DNA of 64,000 nt from 12-FULL-67-14b sp041178345 (lineage in GTDB: Bacteria > Acidobacteriota > Vicinamibacteria > Vicinamibacterales > UBA2999): the NCBI GenBank assembly GCA_041178345.1, contig JBEGVQ010000109.1:15094-79093 (forward strand). The letters run 5' to 3'. Shown piece by piece: positions 26,849 through 35,833 of this stretch; within the stretch, counting starts at the first letter, position 1, and each line of letters opens with the position of its first letter. Position numbers and translations under genes: made by a program. The notes beneath the pieces were generated by a model. That model saw only the letters and a list, made by a program, of their open reading frames with translations, had not been told where the DNA came from and did no database searches.

Positions 26849-28042
26849 TCAGGCGGACCCGGTCTTGCGCGCTGGGTTGAAGAACGGCGTCGGCACCACC
26901 GTCGCCTTGGCCCGATGGCGCACGGCATCCACCGTCATTTCCATTTCCAGCCGCGTCCCTGTTGCGAAATGCGGGGCGTCGATGGTCGCGAGCGCAATCA
27001 GCTTCTTCAGGACCGGCGACCAGGCGGTGGAGGTTGCGCGGCCGACCTGCGCGCGGCCCTGGTAGACGGGCACAGCGACACGCGAGGTGCCCGCTGGGGC
27101 GGTCGGCGGCAGGCCCACGGCTTCGTACAACTTCTCCACGTCCGTCCACTCGAGCTCGAGTCCGACGATCTGTCTGGCCCGGCCGCGGCGGATTGCCTCG
27201 GCCAGCGCCTTGCGGCCAATGAAGGGGCCCTTCTGCAGGTCAACCAGCCGCGCCATGCCCAACTCGAACGGCGTGTACTTCTGCGACTCGATCAGGGCCT
27301 TGCGGCTGCCGTGGAAGTCGACGTCGATCAGCAACAGTCCAGCCTCGATGCGCGAGATGTCGAGCGCGAGCATGCCGACCGGGTGCAGGTCGAACGCGGG
27401 ACCGGCCGCCACGATCGCGTCCCAGACCTGCAACGCGGCATCCCACGGCATCCAGATTTCATAGCCGAGGTCGCCGGTATAACCCGTTCGCGAGATGTCC
27501 ACCGGAATGCCGGCAATGGTCGCGCTCGTGGCGCGGAAATAGCGCAGCGAATCCAGGTTGGCGTCACTGACGCGGCGCAGCAGGGCAGCCGACGTGGGGC
27601 CCTGCAACGCCAGCGCGGCCACTTGCTCGGAGACGTCTTCGACCTGGACGTCGAGCCCCGACGAGTTCTGCGTCAGCCAGCGCAGGCTGGGGTCGGCCGC
27701 CGTCCAGCGATACGACTGCTCCGCCACCCGCGTCACCGTCCCATCATCGATGACCTTCCCATCGTCATCGCACCAGGGGGTGTAGTAGACCTGCCCGACG
27801 GCCATCTTCGTGGCATCGCGCGTGATGATGCGGTTGACCAGGCGGGTCGCGTCCTGGCCCGACACGCGGTATTTGAAAAGCGGCGAGATGTCGATCAGGC
27901 CGCAGGCGTTGCGCAGGGCGTTGTATTCGTGCTCGTAGTGGGTCTCGTAGGCACTGACGGCGTAGTAGCCGGCCCAGTCGCGATAGCTGAGGCTTTCGCA
28001 CAATTCGCGCGTGCGGGCATGGAAGGCGGAACCAACGGGCAC
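26849..28042 (-). CDS. GcvT-like aminomethyltransferase family protein
   Basis: 397 residues from a GTG at 28042. The fold of the glycine cleavage T-protein/dimethylglycine dehydrogenase family is shown by GLIDISPLFKYRVSGQDA, LALQGPTSAALLRRV, SRTGYTGDLGYEIW and KGPFIGRKAL. This family uses tetrahydrofolate to accept one-carbon units from methylamines or demethylates substrates. No GcvH/GcvP partners are present, and the neighbouring flavoproteins suggest a catabolic demethylation or oxidation pathway instead of glycine cleavage. A TATACT box ends 6 nt before the GTG, implying a leaderless message, and is shared as a palindrome with the divergent flavoprotein genes. Confidence 0.83.
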   Translation of the reverse strand: MPVGSAFHARTRELCESLSYRDWAGYYAVSAYETHYEHEYNALRNACGLIDISPLFKYRVSGQDATRLVNRIITRDATKMAVGQVYYTPWCDDDGKVIDDGTVTRVAEQSYRWTAADPSLRWLTQNSSGLDVQVEDVSEQVAALALQGPTSAALLRRVSDANLDSLRYFRATSATIAGIPVDISRTGYTGDLGYEIWMPWDAALQVWDAIVAAGPAFDLHPVGMLALDISRIEAGLLLIDVDFHGSRKALIESQKYTPFELGMARLVDLQKGPFIGRKALAEAIRRGRARQIVGLELEWTDVEKLYEAVGLPPTAPAGTSRVAVPVYQGRAQVGRATSTAWSPVLKKLIALATIDAPHFATGTRLEMEMTVDAVRHRAKATVVPTPFFNPARKTGSA

Positions 28043-28044
28043 GG

Positions 28045-28060
28045 CGAAAGTATACTTTCG
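28045..28060. promoter_or_regulatory. Self-palindromic divergent promoter
   Basis: A perfect 16-bp palindrome whose centre AGTATACT (28049-28056) gives a TATACT -10 box on each strand. The minus copy lies 6 nt from the GcvT-like GTG. The plus copy lies about 41 nt before the flavoprotein start. The two -10 boxes overlap, so RNA polymerase cannot occupy both at once. Confidence 0.6.
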
Positions 28061-28062
28061 TC

Positions 28063-28081
28063 GGGCCTGCGGAGCAGGCCC
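28063..28081 (+). other. Leader hairpin before the flavoprotein pair
   Basis: Perfect 7-bp stem (28063-28069 with 28075-28081) and 5-nt loop in the predicted 5' leader of the first PYROXD2-like gene, directly after its -10 box. It is followed by a purine-rich GAGCGAGG that may be the ribosome-binding site. Confidence 0.45.
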
Positions 28082-28097
28082 GCCGAGCGGAGCGAGG

Positions 28098-29687
28098 TTG
28101 AATAAAACCGTGTATGACGCGATTGTGATTGGCGGCGGGCACAACGGCCTGACCTGCGCTGCGTATCTCGCCCGGGCCGGGCGCAAGGTCCTGGTGCTCG
28201 AGCGCCGCCATGTCCTCGGTGGCGCCGCCGTCACCGAAGAGGTGTTCCCCGGCTTCAAGTTCTCGGTCTGCTCCTACGTGGTCTCGCTGCTCAGGCCCGA
28301 GATCATTCGCGAGCTCGACCTGCCGCGCCACGGCATGGAGTTATTGCCGCTCGACGGCACCATGACCCCCATGCCGAACGGCGACTACCTGTGGCGCGTC
28401 AACGATCACGACAAGACCCGCCGCGAAATCGCCCGCCACTCGCGCCTCGACGCCGAGGCGTACGACGAGTACGGCAAGGCCATGGTCGAGATGGGCCGGT
28501 TCGCCAAGCCGATCATGGGCATGCTGCCGCCCGACCCGACCTCGCTCGACCCGCGCGGCCTGCTCGAGCTGCTGGGCATGGGCAAGCGGTTCCGCGACAT
28601 GCGCTTCCACGACAAGGTGAACCAGGTCCAGCTGCTCACCATGAGCGCGGTGGATTTTCTCGATCAATGGTTCGAGACCGACGTGCTGAAGGCGACCATG
28701 TCGGCGTCGGGCATTATCGGGACCTTCCTGGGGGTCCGTTCACCGGGCACGGCCTACGTGCTGCTGCATCACTACATGGGCGAGATCGACGGCGCCTTCC
28801 GGTCATGGGGCCTGTCGCGTGGCGGCACTGGGGCGGTCTCGAACGCCATCGCCGCGGCCGCCATCGAGTTCGGCGCCGAGATACGCACCGAGGCCACGGT
28901 GGCGCAGATTCTCAGCAAGAACGGACGGGCCACCGGCGTCGCGCTGGCCAACGGCGACGAGATTCACGCGAAGGTGGTGGTCTCGAGCGTGGACCCCAAC
29001 CTGACGTTTCTGAAGTTCATGAACGAGCGGGACCTGCCTGGCGAGTTCGTCGAGGGCGTGAAGCGCTACAAGTACCGCGGCTCGTCGGGCAAGGTGAACC
29101 TCGCGCTCGACGCGCTGCCCAATTTCACGTGCCTGCCCGGCGCCGGTCCGCACCTGCGCGGCGCCATCTCCATTTCTCCCAGCGTCGACTACATGGAGCG
29201 CGCCTACGACGATGCGAAGTACGGGAGGTTCTCGAGCCGCCCGTACATGGACATGGTGATCCCGTCGCTGACCGATCCGTCGGTCGCGCCGCCGGGCAAG
29301 CACGTGATGTCGTGCTTCGTGCAGTACGCGCCGTATCACCTCAAGGACGGCGTGTGGGACGACCGCCAGCGCGAGGCGTTCGGCGATGCCGTGATCGATA
29401 CCATCGCGGAATACGCGCCGAACATCAAGGACATCATCCTGCACCGGCAGGTGCTGACGCCGCTCGACATCGAACGCGACTTCGGCCTCACCGAAGGCAA
29501 CATTTTCCAGGGCGAGCTGACACTCGAACAGCTGTTCTTCCTGCGGCCGGTGCCCGGCTATGCCCAGTACGCCACGCCGATTGATCGCTTGTACATGTGT
29601 GGATCGGCGACGCACCCCGGCGGCGGCATCATGGGCGCGCCAGGCCGAAACGCCGCCACGCGAATCCTCAAAGAGGTGTCGCGATGA
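28098..29687 (+). CDS. PYROXD2/phytoene dehydrogenase-like FAD oxidoreductase (first copy)
   Basis: 529 residues from a TTG at 28098; a GTG at 28110 is an equally possible start. The N-terminal Rossmann motif is AIVIGGGHNGLTCAAYLA, followed by VLVLERRHVLGGAAVTEE. Mid-protein, EIDGAFRSWGLSRGGTGAVS is characteristic of the PYROXD2 branch. The C-terminus has CGSATHPGGGIMGAPGRNAA, the second FAD-contacting region of the phytoene desaturase superfamily. Reaction unknown; a flavin amine oxidase or dehydrogenase is plausible. Its stop overlaps the next gene's start (ATGA), and the two are paralogues. Divergent from the GcvT-like gene. Confidence 0.85.
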   Translation: MNKTVYDAIVIGGGHNGLTCAAYLARAGRKVLVLERRHVLGGAAVTEEVFPGFKFSVCSYVVSLLRPEIIRELDLPRHGMELLPLDGTMTPMPNGDYLWRVNDHDKTRREIARHSRLDAEAYDEYGKAMVEMGRFAKPIMGMLPPDPTSLDPRGLLELLGMGKRFRDMRFHDKVNQVQLLTMSAVDFLDQWFETDVLKATMSASGIIGTFLGVRSPGTAYVLLHHYMGEIDGAFRSWGLSRGGTGAVSNAIAAAAIEFGAEIRTEATVAQILSKNGRATGVALANGDEIHAKVVVSSVDPNLTFLKFMNERDLPGEFVEGVKRYKYRGSSGKVNLALDALPNFTCLPGAGPHLRGAISISPSVDYMERAYDDAKYGRFSSRPYMDMVIPSLTDPSVAPPGKHVMSCFVQYAPYHLKDGVWDDRQREAFGDAVIDTIAEYAPNIKDIILHRQVLTPLDIERDFGLTEGNIFQGELTLEQLFFLRPVPGYAQYATPIDRLYMCGSATHPGGGIMGAPGRNAATRILKEVSR

Positions 29688-31264
29688 AGGCCCCGCCACG
29701 CTACGACGCGATCGTGATCGGCGGTGGCGTGAACGGACTGACGTGCGCCGCCATGCTCGGCAAGGCGGGCGTGCGCACGGTGCTCGTCGAGCAGCGCGAC
29801 GACGTCGGCGGCTGCGCCGCTGAAAGCGAGATTGCGCCAGGCTTCCGCGTACCGACGCTGGCGCATGCCACCGGCCCGGTCCGCCGCGATGTCGTCGAGC
29901 ACCTCCAGCTGTACCTGCACGGCCTCACGTTTCTCGATCGGGCGATTGATGTCAGCAGCCTGTCACCTGACGGGCGCGCGCTGCCCCTGTGGCACGACCC
30001 TCGCAGGACCGCCGACGGATTGGCCGCGTGGTCGCAGCGGGATGCGCAGGCCTGGCCGGCCTTTCACCAGTCGCTCGCGCGGCTTGGCGGGCTGATCGGC
30101 TCGCTGTTCCAGTCGGCGCCGCCCTCGATTGATGCGCCGAATGCACGCGATCTGTTCGCGCTGATGCACACGCTGTCGGCCTTCCGCGGACTGCCCAAGG
30201 CCGACCAGTGGCGGTTGCTGCGATGGGGACCGATGGCGGTCGCCGACCTGGTGAGCGAGTCGGTGGAGAACGAACTGCTGCGGGCGACGCTGGCGGCCGA
30301 CGGCATTTTCGGCGCGATGCTGGGCCCATGGTCGGCTGGCAGCGGCTTGCAGTTGCTGCTGAGCGCGGCCAACCGGTCACTGGCCTGGCCGGGCGGCCAG
30401 GTGGTCGCCGGCGGACCTGTCGCCTTGGCGCGCGCACTGCGCGGCGCGGCCGAACGGCACGGCGTCGAGATCCGGACCGGAGCGGCCGTGGCGCGGATCG
30501 AGGTAAAGAACGACCGCGCCGCGGGCGTGACGCTGGCGACTGGTGCACACATCGAGGGACGGGCGGTGGTGTCGGGCGTTGACCCGAAGCGCACCTTCCT
30601 TGCGCTCTGCGAAGCCGACCACCTGCCGCCGGAGTTCTCGTGGCGGATCGCGAACTACCGCTCGCGCGGCACGCTCGCCAAGGTCAACTTCGCGCTATCG
30701 GCGTGGCCCTCGTTCACCGGCGCAACGCGCGAGATGTTATCGGGGCGCGTGCGCCTGGCGCCGGACCTCGACTACCTGGAGCGCGCGTTCGATCACGCGA
30801 AGTACGGGCGCTACTCAACCCATCCGTGGATCGAGTTCACCGTGCCCTCGATCGACAATCCCGCGCTGGCGCCTGAAGGCGCGCACGTGCTGTCGGCGTA
30901 CGCGCAGTTCGCGCCGTTCCAACTCCGCGACACTAACTGGGACGCCGAGCGCGATCGCCTTGGCGACATCGTCACCACGACGCTCGAACAGTACGCGCCC
31001 GGTTTCTCCGCCTCGATCGTTGCGCGACAGGTGCTTACGCCGCTGGACCTCGAACGCGGCTGGGGGCTGAGCGGCGGACAGATTTTTCATGGCGAGCTGG
31101 CGCTCGACCAGTTCTTCACCATGCGCCCGGTACTGGGATTTGGCAGCCACCGCACGCCGATTCGCGACCTTTTTCTGTGCAGTTCGGGGTCCCACCCCGG
31201 CACCGGCCTCACGGGGGGCTCAGGGGCCAACGCCGCGGCGGTGATTGCACGCGAGCTGGCTTGA
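29684..31264 (+). CDS. PYROXD2/phytoene dehydrogenase-like FAD oxidoreductase (second copy)
   Basis: 526 residues. The ATG overlaps the previous stop by 4 nt, so the two are translationally coupled. It has the same layout as its neighbour: AIVIGGGVNGLTCAAMLG at the N-terminus, LEQYAPGFSASIVARQVLTPLDLERGWGL near the end, and CSSGSHPGTGLTGGSGANAA at the C-terminus. SWGLSRGGTG of copy one is replaced by SLAWPGGQVVAGGPVALA. The two copies are clearly related but well diverged, which fits a heteromeric flavoenzyme or sequential oxidation steps better than a recent duplication. Specific substrate unknown. Confidence 0.83.
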   Translation: MKAPPRYDAIVIGGGVNGLTCAAMLGKAGVRTVLVEQRDDVGGCAAESEIAPGFRVPTLAHATGPVRRDVVEHLQLYLHGLTFLDRAIDVSSLSPDGRALPLWHDPRRTADGLAAWSQRDAQAWPAFHQSLARLGGLIGSLFQSAPPSIDAPNARDLFALMHTLSAFRGLPKADQWRLLRWGPMAVADLVSESVENELLRATLAADGIFGAMLGPWSAGSGLQLLLSAANRSLAWPGGQVVAGGPVALARALRGAAERHGVEIRTGAAVARIEVKNDRAAGVTLATGAHIEGRAVVSGVDPKRTFLALCEADHLPPEFSWRIANYRSRGTLAKVNFALSAWPSFTGATREMLSGRVRLAPDLDYLERAFDHAKYGRYSTHPWIEFTVPSIDNPALAPEGAHVLSAYAQFAPFQLRDTNWDAERDRLGDIVTTTLEQYAPGFSASIVARQVLTPLDLERGWGLSGGQIFHGELALDQFFTMRPVLGFGSHRTPIRDLFLCSSGSHPGTGLTGGSGANAAAVIARELA

Positions 31265-31352
31265 CCAGGTCGCCGTCCGCGGCGACCATCCAGACAAGCG
31301 CGCTTACAACGTCGTCTTACTGATCCTGTCGGGAGTCGGGAGGGTCGATCAT

Positions 31353-31556
31353 GTGTTCCTTGCCTTCGTCCTCATCGTTGGAATGACTGCCACGGTGCTT
31401 GCTCAGGCCCCGCTGGTCGTGGTCCAGAACCTCGAATCGGGACAGGGCGCCGACCCGGAGTTCCTCACGCGCGCCCGCGAAGAGGCCAGGCCGGTGTCAT
31501 TGAATGAAGGGGAAACGAAGGCCGTCGACGTCACACTTTCGAAGTTAACGCCGTAG
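31353..31556 (+). pseudogene. Collapsed paralogue of the downstream carboxypeptidase-regulatory protein
   Basis: A 67-residue frame from a GTG at 31353, with a GGGAGG Shine-Dalgarno upstream. It joins a signal peptide (FLAFVLIVGMTATVLAQ) directly to a stretch like the extreme C-terminus of the next protein. LESGQGADPEFL aligns with LEDGQAGDPEFL, and NEGETKAVDVTL with ADGEAKAVDVKL. The roughly 500 residues in between are missing. This looks like a relic of a tandem duplicate after a large internal deletion. It could still be translated and secreted as a short peptide. Confidence 0.6.
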
Positions 31557-31568
31557 GCGCCACGCTCG

Positions 31569-31574
31569 TATGCT
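31569..31574 (+). promoter_or_regulatory. Putative -10 box of the 31581 gene
   Basis: TATGCT, 6 nt upstream of the GTG at 31581; a leaderless arrangement. Confidence 0.35.
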
Positions 31575-31580
31575 GTAGGT

Positions 31581-33314
31581 GTGAAGCAACTTCTTCTGGC
31601 TCTTCTGTGCGCGGGCCTGGTTTCGACGGACGCCCTCGCCCAGGGCGGCGGACAACTACCTCCGGGTGGCGGCCAGGGGCTCCTGCGGGGACAGGCGCGC
31701 GCGACACCCTTGCGCGACGATGCGCCCCGCGGCACCGCCGTCATTCGCGGACAAATCGTATCCGCCGACACCGGCGCGCCCATTCGCCGGGCGCAGGTGC
31801 GTATTTCGTCGGCCGAGGCTCGCGAAAGCCGGGTGGCAGCCACCGACGCGCAGGGCCGCTTCGAGGTCAAGGAGCTGCCCGCGGGCCGCTACACCATCAA
31901 TGCCAGCAAGGCTGGCTTCGTCACGCTGCAGTATGGCCAGCGACGCCCATCCGAATCGGGCACACCGATCGAGCTGGGCAATGGGCAAGCGCTGGACAAG
32001 CTGACCATCGCCTTGCCGCGCGGCAGCGTGCTTGGCGGCCGCATCACCGACGAGTTCGGGGAGCCGGTCGCCAATGCCAGTGTGATCGCGATGCGCTACA
32101 GCTATGCCGGCGGCGGCCGGCGCCTGACCGCCGCGCCGGGATCCAACTCGCGCGACACCACCGACGATCAGGGCCACTACCGCCTCTTCGGCCTGCCACC
32201 CGGCGAGTACTTCGTGAGCGCGACGTTGCGCTCCGGTCCCGAGGCCGCCGACCCCACCGGTGAAGTCTCAGGCTATGCCGCCACGTACTTTCCCGGCACG
32301 GCGAACCTGAACGAGGCATCGCGCGTGACGCTGGCCGTGTCGCAAGAGAACACAACCGTGTCGTTCGGGCTGATTGCCACCAGGCTGGTGCGGATCTCGG
32401 GCCAGGTGCTCACCTCGTCCGGCGAGCCCGCTGCGGGCGGCAGCGTGATCCTGATGCCGGGGGGCACCGCCGGGGGGCGCGGCATCCTGATGCAGCAGGG
32501 CGGCGGCGGCGGACGCATCGATCGCACCGGCGCCTTCACCATTGCGAACGTCGCGCCAGGACGGTACCAAGTGCAAGCGCGAAGCGGCGGCCGCGGCGGC
32601 GAAGGAGAAATGGCCAAGATGGATCTGGCGGTGGGCGTCGAGGACGTCTCCGGCGTGACCATGGTCACGGCGCCCGGCGCCATCGTTACTGGCCTGGTCG
32701 TGAGCGACACCGGCGAGCCGCTCGACTTTCCGGCCCAGCAACTGCAGGTCGCCGCCCGTGCCGCCAGTCCTGACGCACCCGGCCCCGGCGCGGGTGGCGG
32801 CGCGCGGGTCGGCACGAACTGGACCTTCGAACTGCGCGGCCTGACCGACGCCCGCCTGTTCCGCGTCAACGCACCGCAGGGTTGGACGCTGAAGTCGGTC
32901 GCCCTGAACGGCCAGGACATCACCGACGTGCCTACGGAACTGCCGCCGGGCCAGTCGGTGGCGGGCATGCAGATCGTGCTGACGAAAAAGACCACGACCC
33001 TGTCGGGCGTGGTGTCGGACTCGCGCGGCAAGCCGCTGCTCGACGCGACCGTCGTGGTGTTTCCCGCGAACGAGCAGTTGTGGACGTTCCAGTCACGGTT
33101 CATCAAGGCGGCGCGGCCCGATCAAGAGGGCACATACCGCGTGGCGGGCCTGCCCGCGTTGGAGGATTACCTGATCGTCGCCGTGCAGGGCCTTGAAGAC
33201 GGCCAGGCCGGCGACCCCGAGTTCCTGGCCGCGGTGAAGGAGGCGGCCGCGACATTCACGCTGGCCGACGGTGAAGCCAAGGCCGTTGACGTTAAACTCC
33301 CCGCACCGAAATGA
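31581..33314 (+). CDS. Secreted carboxypeptidase-regulatory-like (Cna B-type) multidomain protein
   Basis: 577 residues from a GTG at 31581. Signal peptide (LLLALLCAGLVSTDALAQ), then a Gly-rich linker and several beta-sandwich carboxypeptidase-regulatory domains, e.g. GTAVIRGQIVSADTGAPIRR, RGSVLGGRITDEFGEPVANA, RISGQVLTSSGEPAAGGSV and TTLSGVVSDSRGKPLLDA. There is no peptidase catalytic domain. Such proteins are common and highly expanded in Acidobacteriota and are presumed to act outside the cytoplasm in binding or structural roles. A truncated sister copy lies just upstream. Confidence 0.82.
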   Translation: MKQLLLALLCAGLVSTDALAQGGGQLPPGGGQGLLRGQARATPLRDDAPRGTAVIRGQIVSADTGAPIRRAQVRISSAEARESRVAATDAQGRFEVKELPAGRYTINASKAGFVTLQYGQRRPSESGTPIELGNGQALDKLTIALPRGSVLGGRITDEFGEPVANASVIAMRYSYAGGGRRLTAAPGSNSRDTTDDQGHYRLFGLPPGEYFVSATLRSGPEAADPTGEVSGYAATYFPGTANLNEASRVTLAVSQENTTVSFGLIATRLVRISGQVLTSSGEPAAGGSVILMPGGTAGGRGILMQQGGGGGRIDRTGAFTIANVAPGRYQVQARSGGRGGEGEMAKMDLAVGVEDVSGVTMVTAPGAIVTGLVVSDTGEPLDFPAQQLQVAARAASPDAPGPGAGGGARVGTNWTFELRGLTDARLFRVNAPQGWTLKSVALNGQDITDVPTELPPGQSVAGMQIVLTKKTTTLSGVVSDSRGKPLLDATVVVFPANEQLWTFQSRFIKAARPDQEGTYRVAGLPALEDYLIVAVQGLEDGQAGDPEFLAAVKEAAATFTLADGEAKAVDVKLPAPK

Positions 33315-33371
33315 GGACTGATCTGTGGGCGATCGACCCGGTGTCTTCGATCTCGGCCGCCGCAAGCAGCC

Positions 33372-34343
33372 CTAGAAGTGGTCGGAGTGCCAGCACACCA
33401 CTTCGGCCGCGGCGAGCGGCGGCAGCGGCAACATCCGGTCGCGCAGCGGACGGATCATCAACACTTCCTGGGTCGGCCTCGTGGCCGCGACCTTGAGCTG
33501 CGGCGGCACCAGCGCCTGCGGCCACCAGCCGCGAATCTCCGGCAACTTCTCGCTCGGGTAACGCGCCAGCATCACCTGGAGCATGGCGCCCAGGCGTGCG
33601 CCGGCCGGGTCGCGATCGCCGGCCTCCTCGATCATCCACCGGCCGTCCTGTTCGGTGGCAACCAGATAAGCCACTGCCTGGTGGCCCTCTTCGGCCACAA
33701 GGAACTCGGTCGTCCGCACACCCGAGGGCGACAGGCCAGAGAGCAGCCGCTTGCGGGTGATCCCGAAGCGAATGAAGTCTTCGCTGCGATCGAGCGCCAG
33801 CCGCGCGCCGGCAGACCGAATGGCCGACATCTCGACAATGCTCGGCAGGTCGCGCTCGTCGCCGCTTCGCACCAGGATTGCTGGCGCCCCGCCTTTCTTC
33901 TGGTCGACTTCGAGCACCCATTCGGTGAGCGGCACCGGCACGAACTCCAGGCGTTCGTAGAACGCGGGCGGAATCTCGGAGAAGAGCATGGCGAACTCCT
34001 GCCCTTCGGTCACGGCGGTCTCGAGCATGCGGGCGATCAGCTCGCGCGCGGCGCCGCGGCCGCGATATGCCGCAGGAGTGAACACGGCGCCAATGCCCAG
34101 CACCCGGCGAATGCGGCCGTCGAGACGCAGCGACAGGTCGTAGCGCTTCGCGCTCGAGACGACGTGAGGACCGTCAATGAGCGCCACGCGGTCGAGGTGC
34201 GCGGATCCCCACGGCGTCTTGACCTGCGCCGCCCAGCTTTTGCCGTAGTGCGCGCGGGTCAGTCCGTCGTTCCAGAGGGAAAAAGTGTCGTCGAGCACGC
34301 GCTCGAGGACATCACCAACGGCAGGAACGACGTGAAATGGCAT
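33372..34343 (-). CDS. GNAT-family N-acetyltransferase
   Basis: 323 residues. The acetyl-CoA-binding motif is clear in the first half: GIGAVFTPAAYRGRGAARELI (R-G-x-G-x-A). SEIPPAFYERLEFVPVP is the following GNAT beta-strand/helix element. The C-terminal half may be a second, degenerate GNAT-like or SCP2-like domain. The protein is cytoplasmic with unknown acceptor. It is transcribed alone between two plus-strand operons and has no evident link to them. Confidence 0.8.
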   Translation of the reverse strand: MPFHVVPAVGDVLERVLDDTFSLWNDGLTRAHYGKSWAAQVKTPWGSAHLDRVALIDGPHVVSSAKRYDLSLRLDGRIRRVLGIGAVFTPAAYRGRGAARELIARMLETAVTEGQEFAMLFSEIPPAFYERLEFVPVPLTEWVLEVDQKKGGAPAILVRSGDERDLPSIVEMSAIRSAGARLALDRSEDFIRFGITRKRLLSGLSPSGVRTTEFLVAEEGHQAVAYLVATEQDGRWMIEEAGDRDPAGARLGAMLQVMLARYPSEKLPEIRGWWPQALVPPQLKVAATRPTQEVLMIRPLRDRMLPLPPLAAAEVVCWHSDHF

Positions 34344-34398
34344 GGATTAAACGATGGCTCGACGCGGCGGGTCGAATCAGTCAGTAAGAGGTTAACTC

Positions 34399-35826
34399 AT
34401 GTGGACCCGTACCTTTGCCGTCTTGTCGTTGATCGCCGTCGCCGCCGGCCAGCCGCAGGCGGGCGCGCCCGACCCGCTGCCCACGAGCGAAGACGCCGCC
34501 ACCCACGCGCTCAATCGGCTGACCTTTGGCCCGCGTCCGGGTGACGTAGCCCGCGTGAAAGCCGTGGGCCTGCAACGGTGGATCGACCAGCAGCTCGACC
34601 CGTCGCGGATCGATGATACGGCGCTCACCGCCACACTGGCTCGGCTGGAGACGCTGTCGCTCGACTCGCAGACGATCCAGCGCGAGTACTCGGGCCCGGC
34701 GATGGTGGAACGGCGCGAACGGCAGCAACAGGCAGGTCAGGCGGGTCAGGCCGGTGGGGCGAGTGGGGAGAGGGAAGCCAGCGCGGCGCAGCGGAAGGAT
34801 CGGCAAGTCATCGCCGAACTCGAGGAAGCGAAGCTGTTGCGCGCGGTCCAGAGCGAGCGGCAACTGCAAGAAGTGCTGGTGGATTTCTGGTTCAACCACT
34901 TCAACGTATTCGCCGGCAAGGGCGCGACCCGCAACTACCTGAACGAGTACGAGCGCGAAGCCATTCGCCCGCATGTGCTCGGCCACTTTCGCGACATGCT
35001 GGAAGCCAGCGCGAAGAGCCCCGCCATGTTGTTCTACCTGGATAACTGGCAGAACGTGAGTGAAGATTCCCCGTCCCCGGGAGGCGCGCACCGAGGCGTC
35101 AACGAAAACTACGCGCGCGAACTCATGGAGCTCCACACCCTCGGCGTCGACGGCGGCTACACCCAGGCCGACGTCAAGAATGTCGCGCGCGCGCTGACCG
35201 GCTGGACCATCCGGCCGCGCGAAGGGTCCGGCACGATGTTCGTGCCGCGCCGCCACGACGACAACGCCAAGACCGTGCTGGGACATGCCCTCAAGGCCGG
35301 CGGCGGCGAAGGCGACCTCGAACGGGTCCTCGACATCCTGGCCGCGCATCCCTCGACGGCGCGGCACATCGCCACCAAGCTTGCGATCCGGTTCGTCAGC
35401 GACACGCCGCCGGCCGCGCTCGTGGATCGCGCCGCGGCACGGTTCACGGCGACCAACGGCAACCTGCGCGAGGTAGTGCGGACCATCATCACGTCGCCGG
35501 AGTTCTTCGCGCCCGAGGCGTCTCGCGCCAAGGTGAAGACGCCGCTGGAGTTCGTGGCCAGCGCGCTGCGGGCCACCGGCGCCGAGGTGCGCACGGCGCT
35601 GCCGCTGGCGCGCGAGCTGCGCGACATGGGCATGCCGCTCTATTTCTGCCAGCCGCCGACCGGCTACGACGATACCGCGACGACCTGGGTGTCGGCCGGG
35701 GCGCTGGTCAGTCGGATGAACTTCGCGGTGGCGCTCGGCAAGAACCAGGTCCGCGGCGTCCGGATTGCCAATCCGCCAGCCGATCTCGTTCAGGAGATTG
35801 GTTCACCCGCGTTCCAGAGACAGTGA
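34399..35826 (+). CDS. DUF1800 family exported protein
   Basis: 475 residues; an AAGAGG Shine-Dalgarno precedes the ATG and the N-terminus is a short signal peptide. DUF1800 segments are HALNRLTFGPRPGDVARVK, WFNHFNVFAGKG, NENYARELMELHTLGVDGGYTQ and CQPPTGYDDTATTW. An insert of about 35 residues rich in Gln, Ala, Gly and charged residues (around residues 105-135) is encoded by simple GGTCAGGC-like repeats. It pairs with a DUF1501 gene 7 bp downstream, a very common association in planctomycetes and Acidobacteriota. The joint function is unknown, possibly extracellular. Confidence 0.87.
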   Translation: MWTRTFAVLSLIAVAAGQPQAGAPDPLPTSEDAATHALNRLTFGPRPGDVARVKAVGLQRWIDQQLDPSRIDDTALTATLARLETLSLDSQTIQREYSGPAMVERRERQQQAGQAGQAGGASGEREASAAQRKDRQVIAELEEAKLLRAVQSERQLQEVLVDFWFNHFNVFAGKGATRNYLNEYEREAIRPHVLGHFRDMLEASAKSPAMLFYLDNWQNVSEDSPSPGGAHRGVNENYARELMELHTLGVDGGYTQADVKNVARALTGWTIRPREGSGTMFVPRRHDDNAKTVLGHALKAGGGEGDLERVLDILAAHPSTARHIATKLAIRFVSDTPPAALVDRAAARFTATNGNLREVVRTIITSPEFFAPEASRAKVKTPLEFVASALRATGAEVRTALPLARELRDMGMPLYFCQPPTGYDDTATTWVSAGALVSRMNFAVALGKNQVRGVRIANPPADLVQEIGSPAFQRQ

Positions 35827-35833
35827 GGCGGTC

